NCBI GenBank assembly: GCA_902806565.1
Contig: CADCXA010000006.1
Coordinates: 1-64,000, forward strand
Origin: Hypoxylon rubiginosum
Lineage: Eukaryota; Ascomycota; Sordariomycetes; Xylariales; Hypoxylaceae
Direction: 5' to 3'
Length of the DNA stretch: 64,000 nucleotides
Positions 46,875 to 58,448 of the stretch are shown piece by piece. The translations under genes and the position numbers were made by a program. Numbering within the stretch: the first letter of the stretch is position 1; each line of letters begins with the position of its first letter. The notes under the pieces were generated by a model. That model was not told the origin of the DNA and ran no database searches. It was given only the letters and a program-made list of their open reading frames with translations.

Positions 46875-47704
46875 TCAGTGGTGACGACGGCGGCGGTGGT
46901 GGTGGTGGTGGTGGGGCTGCTGTTGGTAGTACTGGGCCGGCTGGGCGCCGGGCTGGAGGTATCGCCTTCCGTTCGGCTGCATATCCCCCCACCAGACCCC
47001 GTGCTGCTGGGGGTGTCCGTTGGCGTTGCCGGCGTACCCGGCATACCCGGCGTCCGGGGCGTTCGCGGCGTCCGGGGCATTCGGGTAGTAGTTCCCACCC
47101 GCTGGGGTGGCTGGAAGCCCGCCAGGCAGGGGTTGAAGGCCCGCCTGCGCCGCGGCGCCGTACGCCGAGTAGCCGGCCCCGGAGTACTGTATCGGCGTTG
47201 GTGCCGCTGTCGACCGAGCCCCCTGGTCGCCAGCTTCTTCGGCGGTAGCGGGCTGCTCGGGCTGTGCAGGTTGTGCAGGCTGTGCAGGCTGTGCAGGCTG
47301 TGCAGGCTGTGCAGGTTGTGCAGGCTGTGCACCGTAGGCGCTTGCGTGGCTGTGGTGAGAGCTGTGATGACTACCTTGCTGGGAGTTGGGATGACCGGGG
47401 TACTGACTACCAGCCTGACTTCCCTGCTGGCTCGCATGATAGCTGCCCTGTGCGCTCACGGGCTGGGGGGCATAGTAACCTCCTGGATAACCACCTTGCT
47501 GTGGATAAGCGTAAGTCTGATGATGCCCCTGTCTTGGTTCGTAGACAACGTAAGGGTTCGGGGCATTTCTTCTTCGTTCCATGTACATGGAGTCAGCGGG
47601 ATCATATCTGCCCCATCCGTGAAAAAAATGAGCTATATCATGTCGTGGTAGTTAGCAAAAACAGGTTTCTATTATAGCAGTTTGAGTAATCGGTACGCAC
47701 CCAT
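46875..47704 (-). CDS. Low-complexity Gln/Pro/Tyr/Gly/His-rich protein (253 aa)
   Basis: The first coding exon is only four bases (ATGG, 47704-47701). A 68-nt intron (GTGCGT...TGCTAACTACC...GATATAG) leads to exon 2 (47632-46875), and the joined frame begins M-A-H-F-F-H-G-W-G-R-Y-D-P-A-D-S-M-Y-M-E-R-R-R. The rest is disordered: Tyr/Gln/Gly/His-rich like prion-type domains, with a run of Ala-Gln-Pro triplets and a C-terminal stretch of six His then Arg/His. No enzyme domain or signal peptide. A role in condensates or RNA binding is conceivable but unsupported. The choice of frame over the plus-strand frame 46878-47651 rests on this conserved-looking N-terminus and on the splice fit. Confidence 0.65.
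47260..47331 (-). repeat. 9-bp tandem repeat coding for (Ala-Gln-Pro)n
   Basis: About eight copies of GGCTGTGCA on the plus strand, with single-base variants. They encode the Ala-Gln-Pro run in the minus-strand protein and are likely to vary in copy number between isolates. Confidence 0.85.
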
Positions 47705-49383
47705 GTTGAATGTCTGTAGTGAGGTGTTGAGTAGGGATTTAAACCTGGTGTTTAGCAGTCAAGGTAAATAGGGAGGGTGTTTGCTACGGCTCTTATAGAT
47801 CTGAAGTTCACAGTTCACACAAAGACGGTCGTGATGTGACTATAGACCAAGAAATGCCACACGCATTATACTACGATATTATCCATCCATGATTCCAGTT
47901 CCATTTTCCGTCGAACTTGACTACCCGTGTTTTCTGTATGTAGACGTGCGTATCATGAAACAATGCCTCGCAACCTAATGCGTAGGGTATAACACTGGGT
48001 GGTTAGATCCACTAGGTATGCGTATAGTATTTAGATAATGACGAAGTGAGTGAAAACTTACCTCTAAGGTAGAATCTTCCTGGGGCTTTGTGTATAATGA
48101 CTCGTTTTAGGGGGACGCTGCGTGATACTTCGACATAGGATTGCGTTTCTCTGATTCTACTTCCCTGACGTCAAAGCCCCATTATATTGCTCCCCTTTTT
48201 CTTTTTGGTCGTGACCAAGGAGTTGGTATGTAGATGTCAGACGGGGCGTGTAGGTTAGACCTTTACAGCGACCAGGCAGCCTGTATGTGTATGAACGTGC
48301 GTTACCAGCCTTTGAATCAGGCCATGAGCAGCAAACGGACGCCACGAAAGACGAGTGGAATTAACACAGCGGAAGCAGCACCAGCCAGTCTATAAGAGTC
48401 ACTTTCGATGCTGTTTCGTTGATGATATGAGGAGAGGTGGAAGCACAGGCAAGTCTATGTCATGATGTACGTTGATTAATCATCTCATCTACCTAATGAC
48501 TACCTAGGTAAATGACTAAAAGGCCAGCAGAAACTCGGTACCTAGGTAGGTAGGAAATTAATCCGCAAAGGTCGACACAACGTAGGAAAATGCAGGTACG
48601 CTGCAAGACTGGCTTCTGCTTTCTATGCAGTGTCTTGATAGTTTACCCATGTGCTATGACGACAGTGTTAAAAGAATCCACGGCTTTGCCGTTTATAAGG
48701 CGGGCTCCCTTTTCTAATTAACTGAGTTTTCTCGGCGATCAGTTTGGCGAAATGTCATTTTACACAACGTACAATTATCTGCCCTCGTTGTTATCATAGA
48801 TCCAGTCACTATAGGGCCAGTAATGTCCTCTCTCTTGCGCAATTGGACATGGAATCCAAATTGCGGTACTAATGATTAATCATCGATTCTGCACTGTCCA
48901 TGTTTTGCCTTCATCGATGAGCAGCAGCGTGGGAAAGCTTGAAGATCCGTAGGTACGAAATGTGCTTGCCCAAGCAAGACCTGTAGCCTACGCCGAATGT
49001 CAGTAGCGAGACATCCATCCTCTTGGTGCGCTCCTTGTTGCCCTCGAGTTATCTCTCGGGCTTCCACGCCGTCGAAATCGGCGCTAAACATGTCGGAATC
49101 TCAGTAGACGACCTACCTTAGGTACCTACTCAAACCAGTGCCAGATTGGTCGCCATGATACCCTCTACATCGCGACCCTCCTCTTGGAAGCCGCGTCATT
49201 TAGGGTCTATGGGTGCCCTGAGTGTCAGAGAATGGTTATTCTATGCTGTCCAACGACTAACTACTAAATTTGAGTGAGACTTAATCCATCTCGAGAATGT
49301 GCTAGGTACCAAAGTCCAACCCCTATTTCTCTTCGCGCCGAATTCTAATTTCGGCATCACCTAAACCTGGATCCTGATCAGAT
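47705..49383. other. Intergenic region
   Basis: The left end is the 5' UTR and promoter of the Q/P/Y/G/H-rich gene. The rest has no supported gene. CCTAGGTA-type motifs cluster at about 48504-48556 and 49112-49125. A cAMP-response-like TGACGTC lies at about 48167-48173, function unknown. Confidence 0.45.
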
Positions 49384-49498
49384 TCAACCTTGAAGGTGCG
49401 GAAGCCAAGTTGCAGAGAATGCCATCCCCACGGCGAACATAAGCGCGATCCTGTCGCTAACGGCTTCCAAAGCAGAATGATTCCAGTTCATCAAAGCT

Positions 49499-49855
49499 AT
49501 GCGTCACGCGTCCACGATCTACAGGGTTTTCAACTTCATCAAGCATGGCATCCAGCACTTGCAGCTACAGCAGGCCTTCGAGAGCAGCAAGCTCTTCTTC
49601 ATCCTCCCGGAGGATGAGCGCAGGGACGTCCACGTCAGCCAGGCCATGGGCCGGTCTTTCAAGGGCTGGCAACCGCCGCTGATCCAGTAGCCCAGGAGAA
49701 CCTGCCCCCGGACACGAAGGAGAAGGAACCCCCGCCAGTTCGGAGGTATGAACGTTATTGCTGCACTGCCACGCCCTTTTCCCAGATGGTCTAACTCTCT
49801 ATCCCGTCAAGTCGCCGCCCACGCCGACTTTAGTGCCATCGCCATCCCCTCCTGC
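49499..49855 (+). pseudogene. Decayed 2OG-Fe(II) oxygenase fragment (isopenicillin N synthase-like)
   Basis: One frame (49520-49687) reads F-N-F-I-K-H-G-I...A-F-E-S-S-K-L-F-F-I-L-P-E-D-E-R...S-Q-A-M-G-R-S-F-K-G-W-Q-P, the conserved N-terminal domain of 2OG-Fe(II) oxygenases of the IPNS/flavonol synthase type. It ends in TAG. The next frame continues Q-E-N-L-P-P-D-T-K-E, as in intact homologues, and a third frame at about 49815-49850 gives A-H-A-D-F-S-A-I-A-I, matching the H-x-D iron-binding motif. Stops, frameshifts and missing sequence between these pieces show a pseudogene. Such enzymes act in secondary metabolism. Confidence 0.65.
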
Positions 49856-49885
49856 TGCAGTCCGGCACCGAGGTGTGAGGGCACG

Positions 49886-50033
49886 CTGGGATGGACGCCC
49901 CGTCGGCGACGTGGCCGGCTATCTACCACGTCGAGAACCCGGTGCGCTAGCCTTGGAGCCGCGTGACGGCGATACTGGCCTCCGCCCTCGGCATCCTCGC
50001 TATGATCCCGTCAGACTACGGGGCCGTCGGTGA
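49886..50033 (+). pseudogene. Fragment of an NRPS-like/adenylate-forming reductase
   Basis: From 49891 one frame reads M-D-A-P-S-A-T-W-P-A-I-Y-H-V-E-N-P-V-R, a TAG, then P-W-S-R-V-T-A-I-L-A-S-A-L-G-I. This matches the (Y-H-L-E-N-P-x-R-Q-P-W) segment near the C-terminus of fungal NRPS-like and PKS-NRPS thioester-reductase proteins, with the expected Gln codon (CAG) changed to TAG. A donor-like GTGAGT follows the fragment at 50032. Only about 50 codons remain, so the gene is long dead. Confidence 0.5.
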
Positions 50034-50221
50034 GTCACGTATGAGTAGTTGGAACGCGGTACCTCCATTTGATACCTACCTCTGCCATCATCACGTACCA
50101 AACAACTCCATGTTACTACATCACGACAAAGACATCTCAAGCCGTGATGCTTGTCCTTTGAAAATCATTTCGACATGTGCTAGGCTACCTTACCTACCCC
50201 CCTACCTCCATACCTAGGTCC

Positions 50222-52588
50222 CTATTCCTGCTCGCCGCCAACGCAGATAATACGCCCCTCGACCCTCGGCGCGATCGCCCTGGTCCAGTCGACCTCGAAC
50301 TCGCCCTCCTTGAGCTCCTCGCCGACGCGGCCCTCGACCCGCGCCATGCGGGCCCACTTGTCGAACACCCGGCGCATGACCTGCATCTCCCTATCGATCC
50401 TCTCGATCTCGCCGGCGGCCTCCCCCTCTTCCTTGTCGCCGGCGCCGCCGTCGTTGTCGCTATCGGACTCGTCGACCGGCATCGCGCACGCCTTCCGCTC
50501 CCGGATCTTCCGCGGCGTCCAGTTGTCCCAGCCCGAGGAGGCGTCCATCCGCGCCGTCGGGCTGGTCGGGGCCGAGGCCGTGGTCGGGTCGAGGTGGGCG
50601 TGGCTGGCGCTGACCTTGCTAGTGACGCCGTCCCAGTACCGGCCCACTATGAAGAAAGCAATGTGTTAGTACATGCCCTCCTCAAAGATGCCTAATCTGG
50701 ACACATTCCGCTTCGATGCTGGAGCTGTCAAGTGGAAATAAGGGGAGTTTCTTACTACTGTTCCCCCAATTATTCCATTTCCCCACGACGCGGAGTGACA
50801 TGAAGTACTGGCGAAGCAACATCGAGATCAAGATTCCGTTCTCTTCAGACACGATTTCCTCCGCGCTGCCCCCTTCCGCTTCGATCAGGAGGCTATCGTA
50901 GCCGTCCTTGCCCCGAGCCATGTACCCCCGAGTCACCAAGACGTACTTCCTAGCCATGTCTATCGGCTTGCCGCCAATCGTCGCATCGACTATGCGAGAG
51001 CCGGACGGTCTGTGGCCGTCGAATTTGAAAGTGATGTTGGAGACCTGCGGGAAGCGGCCTTCGAGGGCCGGGTACTGCGACAGGCCGTTTTCTAGAGCGT
51101 CCCAGATGGCTTGCCCGGTAACCTTGATTACGACGACGGGGTCCTCGAAAGGGAAGCAATTCATCTGTTTTCAGAAATCAGCAAATGCCTAGACTAAACT
51201 CTATAGGGGCCGTGTAAAACCGCCGTAGCTGGGGACCATCGGTGAAAACAAATGCAAAAAAGGTACTCACGATATCTTTCAACAAGATGGGACCTGGTGG
51301 GTAGACCTGATCGCCACGAACAGTACCAGACGCCATTATGCTGCAATCTCCCGAGTAATAGTGCCGCATGATATCGCAGACCCAGTTCGCTATGTTACTC
51401 TCCTTCAGCCGAACCGTACGGAATCTAGCATCGAGGGGTGCAGCCGTGTAGCCGATTGGTTTTTGAAGCGTCGTCTTCAGGCTCGCCGTCAACTTGTCGA
51501 CTAGCTCGACGGTAGGTGCGTGGTCTGGGATGGCAGAGGTGACATCACGCCGTATGATATCAATATCCCATCGTCCCGAGTCTTCTGTCCGCCGCCTAGC
51601 TTCGAGGTAGCTCAGTTGCTTGAAGTCGGTACCTGAACGCAGCACATGCGTTCCTTTGATGATGCTGTGGTTATAGTAGTGGTCATGGCCACCAAGGATG
51701 ATATCGATGATGCCATCAGTCTGCTCGGCGAGCTTGTTATCGTTCGGTTCTCGCATGTGGGTTAATGCGATGACGATCTCAGCACCCTCGGCTCGCAATT
51801 TTGGAACTAGCTCCTTTGCCGTCTCTGTAGCAGACTTATAGATGAGATCGGGGGGCAGGCTGTTTATCGTAGCGAGCCATTCGCGCTCGCCGAGCCCTAT
51901 AAAGCCGATCTTGATGCCGTTAGACGAGGTGATGATGTGAGTCCTTTTGCAGTTCCCGATAGGGACTGAGTCTCCCAGAGCAGGGTCCAGCACGTTCGCG
52001 ACAAGCCATGGGAAATTGCACTTGGAGGAAAGGTGTCTGAATTGGCGGACTCCGAAATCAAGATCGTGGTTCTATTGATGTGATAAGCAGCTAGAAACTG
52101 AGTACTGAATTTTAATCTGGACCATACCCCTATTGCGGCAGCGTCTGTTCCTATGTTGTTTAAAAGGGGGATCATGTGATCACCTGCCAATTTAGTGCAT
52201 CAGTCTACGTCGCTTACACACACCACTCATATCGAGCAGCCGAAATGTTCCCATGGAAAATCTCACCTTTCGTGACCGAACTCTCGAGACTGGGATTGAA
52301 AGCATCTCCAGAAAATAGTGTGACCAGATTTGGTTGTCCCTTGAACTTCTCGTCCTCTTCGTAATGCTTTATGAGTGTCATAAACCGGGAGACACCGCCC
52401 ACCGGTTCGCTGCTGGACTGGTCCACATGATAGACGTCATTGTAATGCACGAGTCTCAAGTCCGGAGGTCCGTCATGGGCTCCCGAGTTGTACGTTACCG
52501 ATTCATTGGGAGGCAGTTCGGCTTTCTTTTCCGGCATAGCGATGAGAAGTAATACCAGGTAGGTAGATAGAAAAGAAGGATAGAGCAA
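50222..52588 (-). CDS. 5'-nucleotidase / UshA-type metallophosphoesterase
   Basis: Exons 52588-52267, 52183-52128, 52071-51271, 51164-50756 and 50646-50222 join in frame to give 670 residues, or 653 from the ATG at 52537. The metallophosphoesterase half has H-Y-N-D-V-Y-H-V-D, G-D-A-F-N-P-S, G-N-H-D-L-D-F-G (split by an intron after Gly) and G-G-H-D-H, the metal ligands of the family. The C-terminal 5'-nucleotidase domain includes N-C-F-P-F-E-D-P-V and R-G-Y-M-A-R-G-K-D-G-Y-D. A tail of about 130 residues, rich in Asp, Glu and Arg, extends beyond it. It should release phosphate from nucleotides or related esters. The extra N-terminus of the longer form is hydrophobic and could be a signal anchor; which start is used is open. 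Confidence 0.88.
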
Positions 52589-53259
52589 TTCAGTGAAAGT
52601 GAACGAAGGATGACGAAGGCGCTTTTAGTGCGTAGCCATGGAGGCGGTAAGATATCCCCGACTTCGTTTCAGTGGGACTCACAGCGCATTGGATGCACGA
52701 ATTCGTTGGCACTCAGGCACACAGCAAGGTGAGCCCTGTCTGTGCCTGAAAACCGGGATCTGTCAGCCCCCATGTACCAGATCAATTGGCGAATGGGGGC
52801 GGCTTTGTTGATAATCCCCCAATTCCAGGGTCAATTCCAGGGTCTCTTCCTTCGCTGGAAAGATAACAGCACGTGTCGTTGTACAACCACACCACGTAAA
52901 AGGTCATCCTCCAAGGTTCTGAAGGGCTCGGAATCAACAATGATGCGAAATAGGCATACCCAACGGTCTTGTCTTGCTTCATGATATGTCGCAATCAGAC
53001 CAGATGGTGACACTCAAAACCTACAACTTCAATTAGAAGAAAGCTTCAGATTTCGGCTATCGCAAGCTACCTATGTTCAAGTCATTCCCATTCCCGTCTT
53101 GCCGCCTGATTGCCTCTCCACTCCACATTTGCATGTTGAATACGCACTTTTGCTCCCTTGCTCCCTTGCTCCCCTTCCCGCTATGTACAAACCCAGGTAA
53201 TCAGACCCCTTTCCACTTGTCACGTTGAATAAATACCGTGGAGAACTATCGTTCGCAAC
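52589..53259. other. Intergenic region between 5'-nucleotidase and MetE-like genes
   Basis: Promoter of the 5'-nucleotidase gene on the left and the 3' end of the MetE-like gene on the right, both on minus. CTTGCTCCCTTGCTCCC is a short direct repeat at about 53155-53172. No gene recognised. Confidence 0.5.
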
Positions 53260-54845
53260 CTAAGGTTCTCCCGGCCAGATGGAGTCCGCAAGTTCTCTGA
53301 CCAGTTTCAGCTTCGCGATCATGTCCTCGCGCGTCACGGCGTTGCCGAGATGGTGGCTGGCAAACCCGCACTGCGGGCTGACGCCGATCCTCTTCAGAGC
53401 TTCCTCGCGCGTCTGCCCGGCGCCCTTCGCGATGATGTCGGCCGCCTGGAAGACCCTGCCGCGCGTCTCCCCGATATCCTCGAGCTCGGGAAACTTGCTG
53501 GTGATGACGCCCAGGACGACGTTCTTGTGGGGCGGGAGCTCCTTCAGCGGCTCGAAATTCCCCGCCCGCTCCGTGTCGTACTCCAGGAAATACGTGTCGG
53601 CGTCGATGTCGTTGAAGAGCTTGGTGGCAATTCGGTCGTATCCTCCCTCCGAGAAGTGCTTGCTGTAGGCGAAGTTTCCGCGGCATAGGTGAATTCCCAA
53701 GTGCATATCGGACGGGCGCGACGACACACAGTCATTATACAACTTGATATACGAATCGAGAAGGGCATCAGCATCTTCACCATCCGCCTTGAACCCATTA
53801 ATCATCTTCTCATCGCAGAAGTCTGCAATTGCAATTTCAGTCAGCCTCTACATCCCTGTTGAAGTAGTAAACACAGTTGCTTCTACTCACAAGCCAAATT
53901 AGGATCATCAATGGTGACGTTCCGACAGTCATTGTCATATAGAAGCTGCAGTTCCTGTATTATTTGGGATTAGCGATAGCTATGATAACCATACCGCATT
54001 ATGAAGTCAAGAGAATGGATGGTATGTCGCTTCGGGAGTTCGACTCACTGTTTGGTATGCTTTGGCAATATCGGCAAAGTACTCGGCGTCTGTAGCATAC
54101 ACCTCCTTCGGGTACGCTCTTCCTTTCTTATACCGCAGATGGTACCTACAATAGTCGAGTATCAGCGGGATAGACTCGCAACGTTCATTCGCCCCGAAAT
54201 GAAAACTCACCATTCAGGCGCCGCCAGAGTTATTTTCAGGTCCTTCACCTTGTCGGCAGGAACTAATTTTTTGAGATAGTTCCAGTCGGATAGGTACGCG
54301 CTTCCAGCATGCTTGATCTTGCCGGTACACACAATAGTCTCACCCGGCTTGTGGCCCGTCTCGGCTAGGGAAAAGAACAGTTAGTTCGGCTTACCCAACC
54401 GCATGGTAGCAACGAATGATAACTCCGGCTAGAAATGAGTAGACTTACTGAAAGCGGCAGTGTCCGGAACGTACATTCGAAACATCTCCCACTCAGGATT
54501 CATGATTTCTTCGAATCCCTCGAGGTTAGGGAAGAAAGTCCCCCAGAACTGATGCCGACGGTATTCGCCGTCATTGAGGGCGTGGTAGCCCAGATCCAGC
54601 TGAAGCTTGACGATCTCATTGATGGCGCTGTCCTCGAGGGTATGGAGCTCATCATCCTTGACGATATCGAGAGCCTTCTTGTCGTCAAGCTTGAGACGCT
54701 TCTCTATCAACTCGGTCGGGCGAAGCAGCGAGCCGAGGTGCTCCGCTCGGAAAGGTGGACGTTGCTTATTAGCCGGCATATTGATTACGGTATTCGCGAG
54801 ATTACTTAAGAGTCGGCGGGTTGCGTTTGCCTGGCCTCTAAACAA
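53260..54845 (-). CDS. MetE-like cobalamin-independent methionine synthase family protein
   Basis: Exons 54845-54449, 54364-54211, 54145-54049, 53954-53891 and 53822-53260 give 424 residues, or 402 from the ATG at 54779. The protein matches the single C-terminal catalytic domain of MetE (about half the length of full MetE), as in YxjG-type proteins: R-A-E-H-L-G-S-L-L-R-P near the start, G-I-H-L-C-R-G-N with the His-x-Cys zinc ligands, and P-Q-C-G-F-A-S-H-H-L-G-N with the second Cys ligand. Members use zinc to activate a thiol for methyl transfer; the substrate of the short fungal forms is uncertain. The longer N-terminus, basic and Ser/Asn-rich with Arg-Arg, could be a mitochondrial presequence. 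Confidence 0.88.
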
Positions 54846-57056
54846 AACCAGGGAGATGGAGAGACTAAGAATAAGAGACTTCGGGATAGTTTGCTCTACC
54901 TACTACAGTACCTAGTTGGAAAGACTACGAAAGCATCAAAGGAAGGTCAAGGGAAATAGATGACTAGAGGAGTGACTAGACGTCATCCCATTTATCTACC
55001 TCACCTTCCCCCATTGCCAAGTTTGAAGCGGGGATAAGTCTACCTACCCCGAGGTCGATTGGACGGGGAGAGTGCGGAAGAAGGTAAAGTAGATGGGGAT
55101 ATCGTGACCGCCCTACTTTTCTCAGGCACGAAAAGGGGGGCAAAGGGGGAGAAGGGTGGGAAGCTGTCTGAGGGCCGAGGGGCACGGGGGTCAAATCGTG
55201 TTTACTTCGTAAGAGTACATAGTAAACATGGCGGCTTAGTTTACCAGAAATAGGATAGTGGAACGAGGAGGTTCGGCTTGTGAGGAGATCTACGTATATC
55301 TACGGCAGCTCTAAAACACGCCTAGTTGGCGTACATCACCACGTTCTGATCTAATTCTTGCATTGCCGTCCTTGAGTAGCCTATGGTGGCCTATGGATGC
55401 CCGTGGATGCCCATAATTTCTCCATCTTCTCCACAGTTTTATTCTCTTCAGCAGCCCTAAGAACCCCCTAGACCTTTCGCACCCCTGCATGCCCCCGCCT
55501 TTGTCAATGCTGACTTAGGACCTTCACACAGCACAAACGCCTAGGAGGTGCCCTGGAGGTGAACATCAAGATCCTCCAGCTGTAACGCTCTGCATGTTTT
55601 ATGTAAACACGATGCGCCATATTGTATGGTCGTCTGACACGAATTACACCGTGCTGCTTACTGACAATGAGAGAGACAGGAACGACTTTTATCCGCTTCC
55701 AATAAGGCGAAGCGGTCACGAATGAGAAGGCAGGTGGTAACGGTGTAGGAATTGTCTCGAATCGAGGACCTGAGCCGGAGATATAGACATAGGTACTGTA
55801 CCTGTTGGTGTGCGGCTACGGAAAGAGAGCTACGGGTAATATCCGTCATTCATGATGGGATATTTCCGAGAGGCATGCCAACTGCGTACTGTAGGTAATA
55901 GATGTGTGGTGCGTTGTGGATTTGAGGGTACGGTTGATGTTAGCGAAGGGTATATATCTAGCCTATATATACCTGCCTCCCTCCTATACTTGAGATGAGG
56001 GCTTTCAAGCTATTTGATACCTTACATGTCGACATACATATATTTAGCCTACGATTCCAACTGTGCGAGGCATTCTTCTTTTCAATGTAGAATTTCGTAA
56101 ATCTCCTTATTCGCAATAATTCCCCCGATGTGGTAGATGAAGTCGGTATTTCCAGAGACCCCCTTGACTCCGATACGGGGCGCAGTAGTGCTGTTGGTAC
56201 CATACCGATTCTTCCTTTGGGTCGGGAATTCTTTAGAGATCCAATCCGGGTTCTATCGCATGTAGCGTAGCATTCCATCTTACCTCAGCTCCCATCGATA
56301 TTTATATATCACGTCGACGAATACGGCGATGAGATTCGAATGTCCTTCTGCAAGTTTATGTCCAGTGGAAAGTCCCGACTTGCGCATATATGCAGAAAGG
56401 GTTCCATCCAAATATACTTGTAATGAAGACATTAAACAATTGAGTCTAAGGAACATTTCCACCGTCCTTTCAGACACCAGCTCAACCACATCTTTAAGTC
56501 AATAAATCAAAATCAAAATAGTGAGCATCGCAATTACCCAATCGAATAGTGAACTGAACAAACTAGATATGTACTCAATTTCTTAATGGTTTTATTAACT
56601 AAAAACAAAATGTTGCTGGACTGGCGTTTGAGAGAATGTCAACCCCAAACTTTTTGTATAAAAAAAGAGGTAGGTAAGGAAGCATACATGCATCTAAGAG
56701 TGGTACTGCATTAAAGGAGAGTAACCCCACACTTCCGATATGCATGCAACCGAGTTGGCCGAATTCCGACCACTACCGCGATTTCGTCCATCAGCAAACA
56801 CCTCATCATCAACTTCAACCTCAGCTTACTAGTCATACTCGAGTACCGGAATCACGCAGATACCAAGCAATTATCTAGGCACCTACTACAAGGCCAGCTG
56901 TGCCTTAGTAATACTATTCGATTGCCATTATTGTCAAGCATCAAACAGGAACAAAGCAGCCAGTCAGATCTCGACTTCGTTATCAAGCTAAAGGAGAGGA
57001 CAAGAAGCCCAACCACAAGGCTTCTATCTAAACCGGCTTACTGCCAAGCATCCGGA
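54846..57056. other. Intergenic region (2.2 kb)
   Basis: The left end is the promoter of the MetE-like gene. Two minus frames (55958-56278, 106 aa, and 56280-56489, 69 aa) have no recognised domain or splice support. The right end is the promoter of the F-box gene, including the non-ATG part of its open frame from 56922. Confidence 0.4.
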
Positions 57057-58448
57057 ATGGACCGCATACCCCCCGAGATCCTTCTTCACATATTCGAATT
57101 CCTCGATGGCACGGCGCCGTCACAAGCGCGGCTCCACGATCAGCCCCGCGATGACATGCTGAACGCCGAGGATCAGCTCTCGCTGGGGCTGAAACCCGTG
57201 TCTCTCGTTTGCAAGGTTTGGCGAGTTCTAGTACTCCCTAGCCTGTTCCGCCACATCCTATGGAAGCCCAAGATGTCGTCCCTCAGGGCTTTTACCCTGA
57301 ATCCTATACCGCTTCTCCGGTTCTTGGAGGATAACAAGCTGGACCGTACTGTCACAACTTTCACCCTGGTTGTGGACTTCGTGGATAAGGAGGCTGACGC
57401 CATACATATAACTCCTGAGATACGCACCGTTGACCTAGAGTGGCTATGGGATCAGCTCTTCTCGGTCATCGACCCTTTGCGATTTACTATTATCGCACCC
57501 CCTACTACGCTCGCTGCCTTCATGTCTCGGATGCTCTTCTTAGATGATGCCTGGTCATTCAGTATTCCGTATCATATCCTCTCCCTTGCGCGACCCACAA
57601 GAGGTTCTCTGCGTGGGAAGTCATCTGGCTACCATATAGAAACGCATCTCTCAGATCTTCACGTCTCAACGCCAGAGCACAGTCACGCCAGAGCATATCA
57701 GTCGTCGACGGCGGCAGCCTCTTCTTCTTCTACTTCTTCTTCAAACCGATACAGGAAGCCGCCGGCTTGTCCGCTCTTCACTGTCCGCCCCTGGACTTCG
57801 CTCCTTCTCAACGAAGGTTCATCTATCAGAGTCTACCGGACGTACGAATTCTTTCTTCGCCGACCGCCGTCTATGCTCGGAGCTCTTCTTGGGTGCGAGG
57901 AGTATCCTAATGACACTTTACTTATACCGCCTACCATCACCGACTTCAACTACATAGCCATCTTCCCCTTGTCGTCCCACGCCGAAACTCTTCTGCGTCA
58001 CCTCCCCAAGCTGAACCGCCTCTTCTTGCAGCTAACCCCCAGCCCGGGAAACCCGATCCTGCAGGACGAAGAGGAGATGAAGCACATCGATCCAGCGGAC
58101 CTGTGGATGGAACGCAACACCGCGTACAGTTCCCTGATGCGCGAATTGACACTCGACACCGACCACCCGGGGAACTGGGCGACGTTGCGCATCTTTGAGA
58201 GTGGCGATGCGGCGGACAAGGAAGCTTGGCAAATGGCTGTGCGCGTCATGGAGCGCAGCGACGTGGACAACTGGAAGGTGGAACGAGAAGGGGTATTCGT
58301 CAAGGTCGACGAGGATGGAAATACCCCCGGCGTGGAACAAGATGTTGATGGTCATACTGGAGCCACGATTTCGCATGAAGGGCAGCTTTTGTCAGTACAA
58401 CCCCCCTTATCTGATTGGACATTCCCCTGGGGTGCTCCTTGGTCCTAG
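57057..58448 (+). CDS. F-box protein (463 aa)
   Basis: The open frame runs from 56922, but the first ATG is at 57057 and there the protein begins M-D-R-I-P-P-E-I-L-L-H-I-F-E-F-L-D, a textbook F-box start. The domain continues to S-L-V-C-K-V-W-R-V-L-V-L-P-S-L-F-R at about residue 45-65. The remainder has no repeats I can name; it contains a Ser-rich low-complexity run (about 57717-57745) and an acidic C-terminus. F-box proteins bring substrates to SCF ubiquitin ligases through Skp1; the target is unknown. No intron is needed. Confidence 0.8.
   Translation: MDRIPPEILLHIFEFLDGTAPSQARLHDQPRDDMLNAEDQLSLGLKPVSLVCKVWRVLVLPSLFRHILWKPKMSSLRAFTLNPIPLLRFLEDNKLDRTVTTFTLVVDFVDKEADAIHITPEIRTVDLEWLWDQLFSVIDPLRFTIIAPPTTLAAFMSRMLFLDDAWSFSIPYHILSLARPTRGSLRGKSSGYHIETHLSDLHVSTPEHSHARAYQSSTAAASSSSTSSSNRYRKPPACPLFTVRPWTSLLLNEGSSIRVYRTYEFFLRRPPSMLGALLGCEEYPNDTLLIPPTITDFNYIAIFPLSSHAETLLRHLPKLNRLFLQLTPSPGNPILQDEEEMKHIDPADLWMERNTAYSSLMRELTLDTDHPGNWATLRIFESGDAADKEAWQMAVRVMERSDVDNWKVEREGVFVKVDEDGNTPGVEQDVDGHTGATISHEGQLLSVQPPLSDWTFPWGAPWS

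Noticed and set aside
46878..47651. 257-aa plus frame opposite the Q/P/Y/G/H-rich protein
   Set aside because: Repeated Leu-Cys-Arg/Val from the 9-bp repeat; does not explain the splice signals or the conserved-looking N-terminus of the minus frame.
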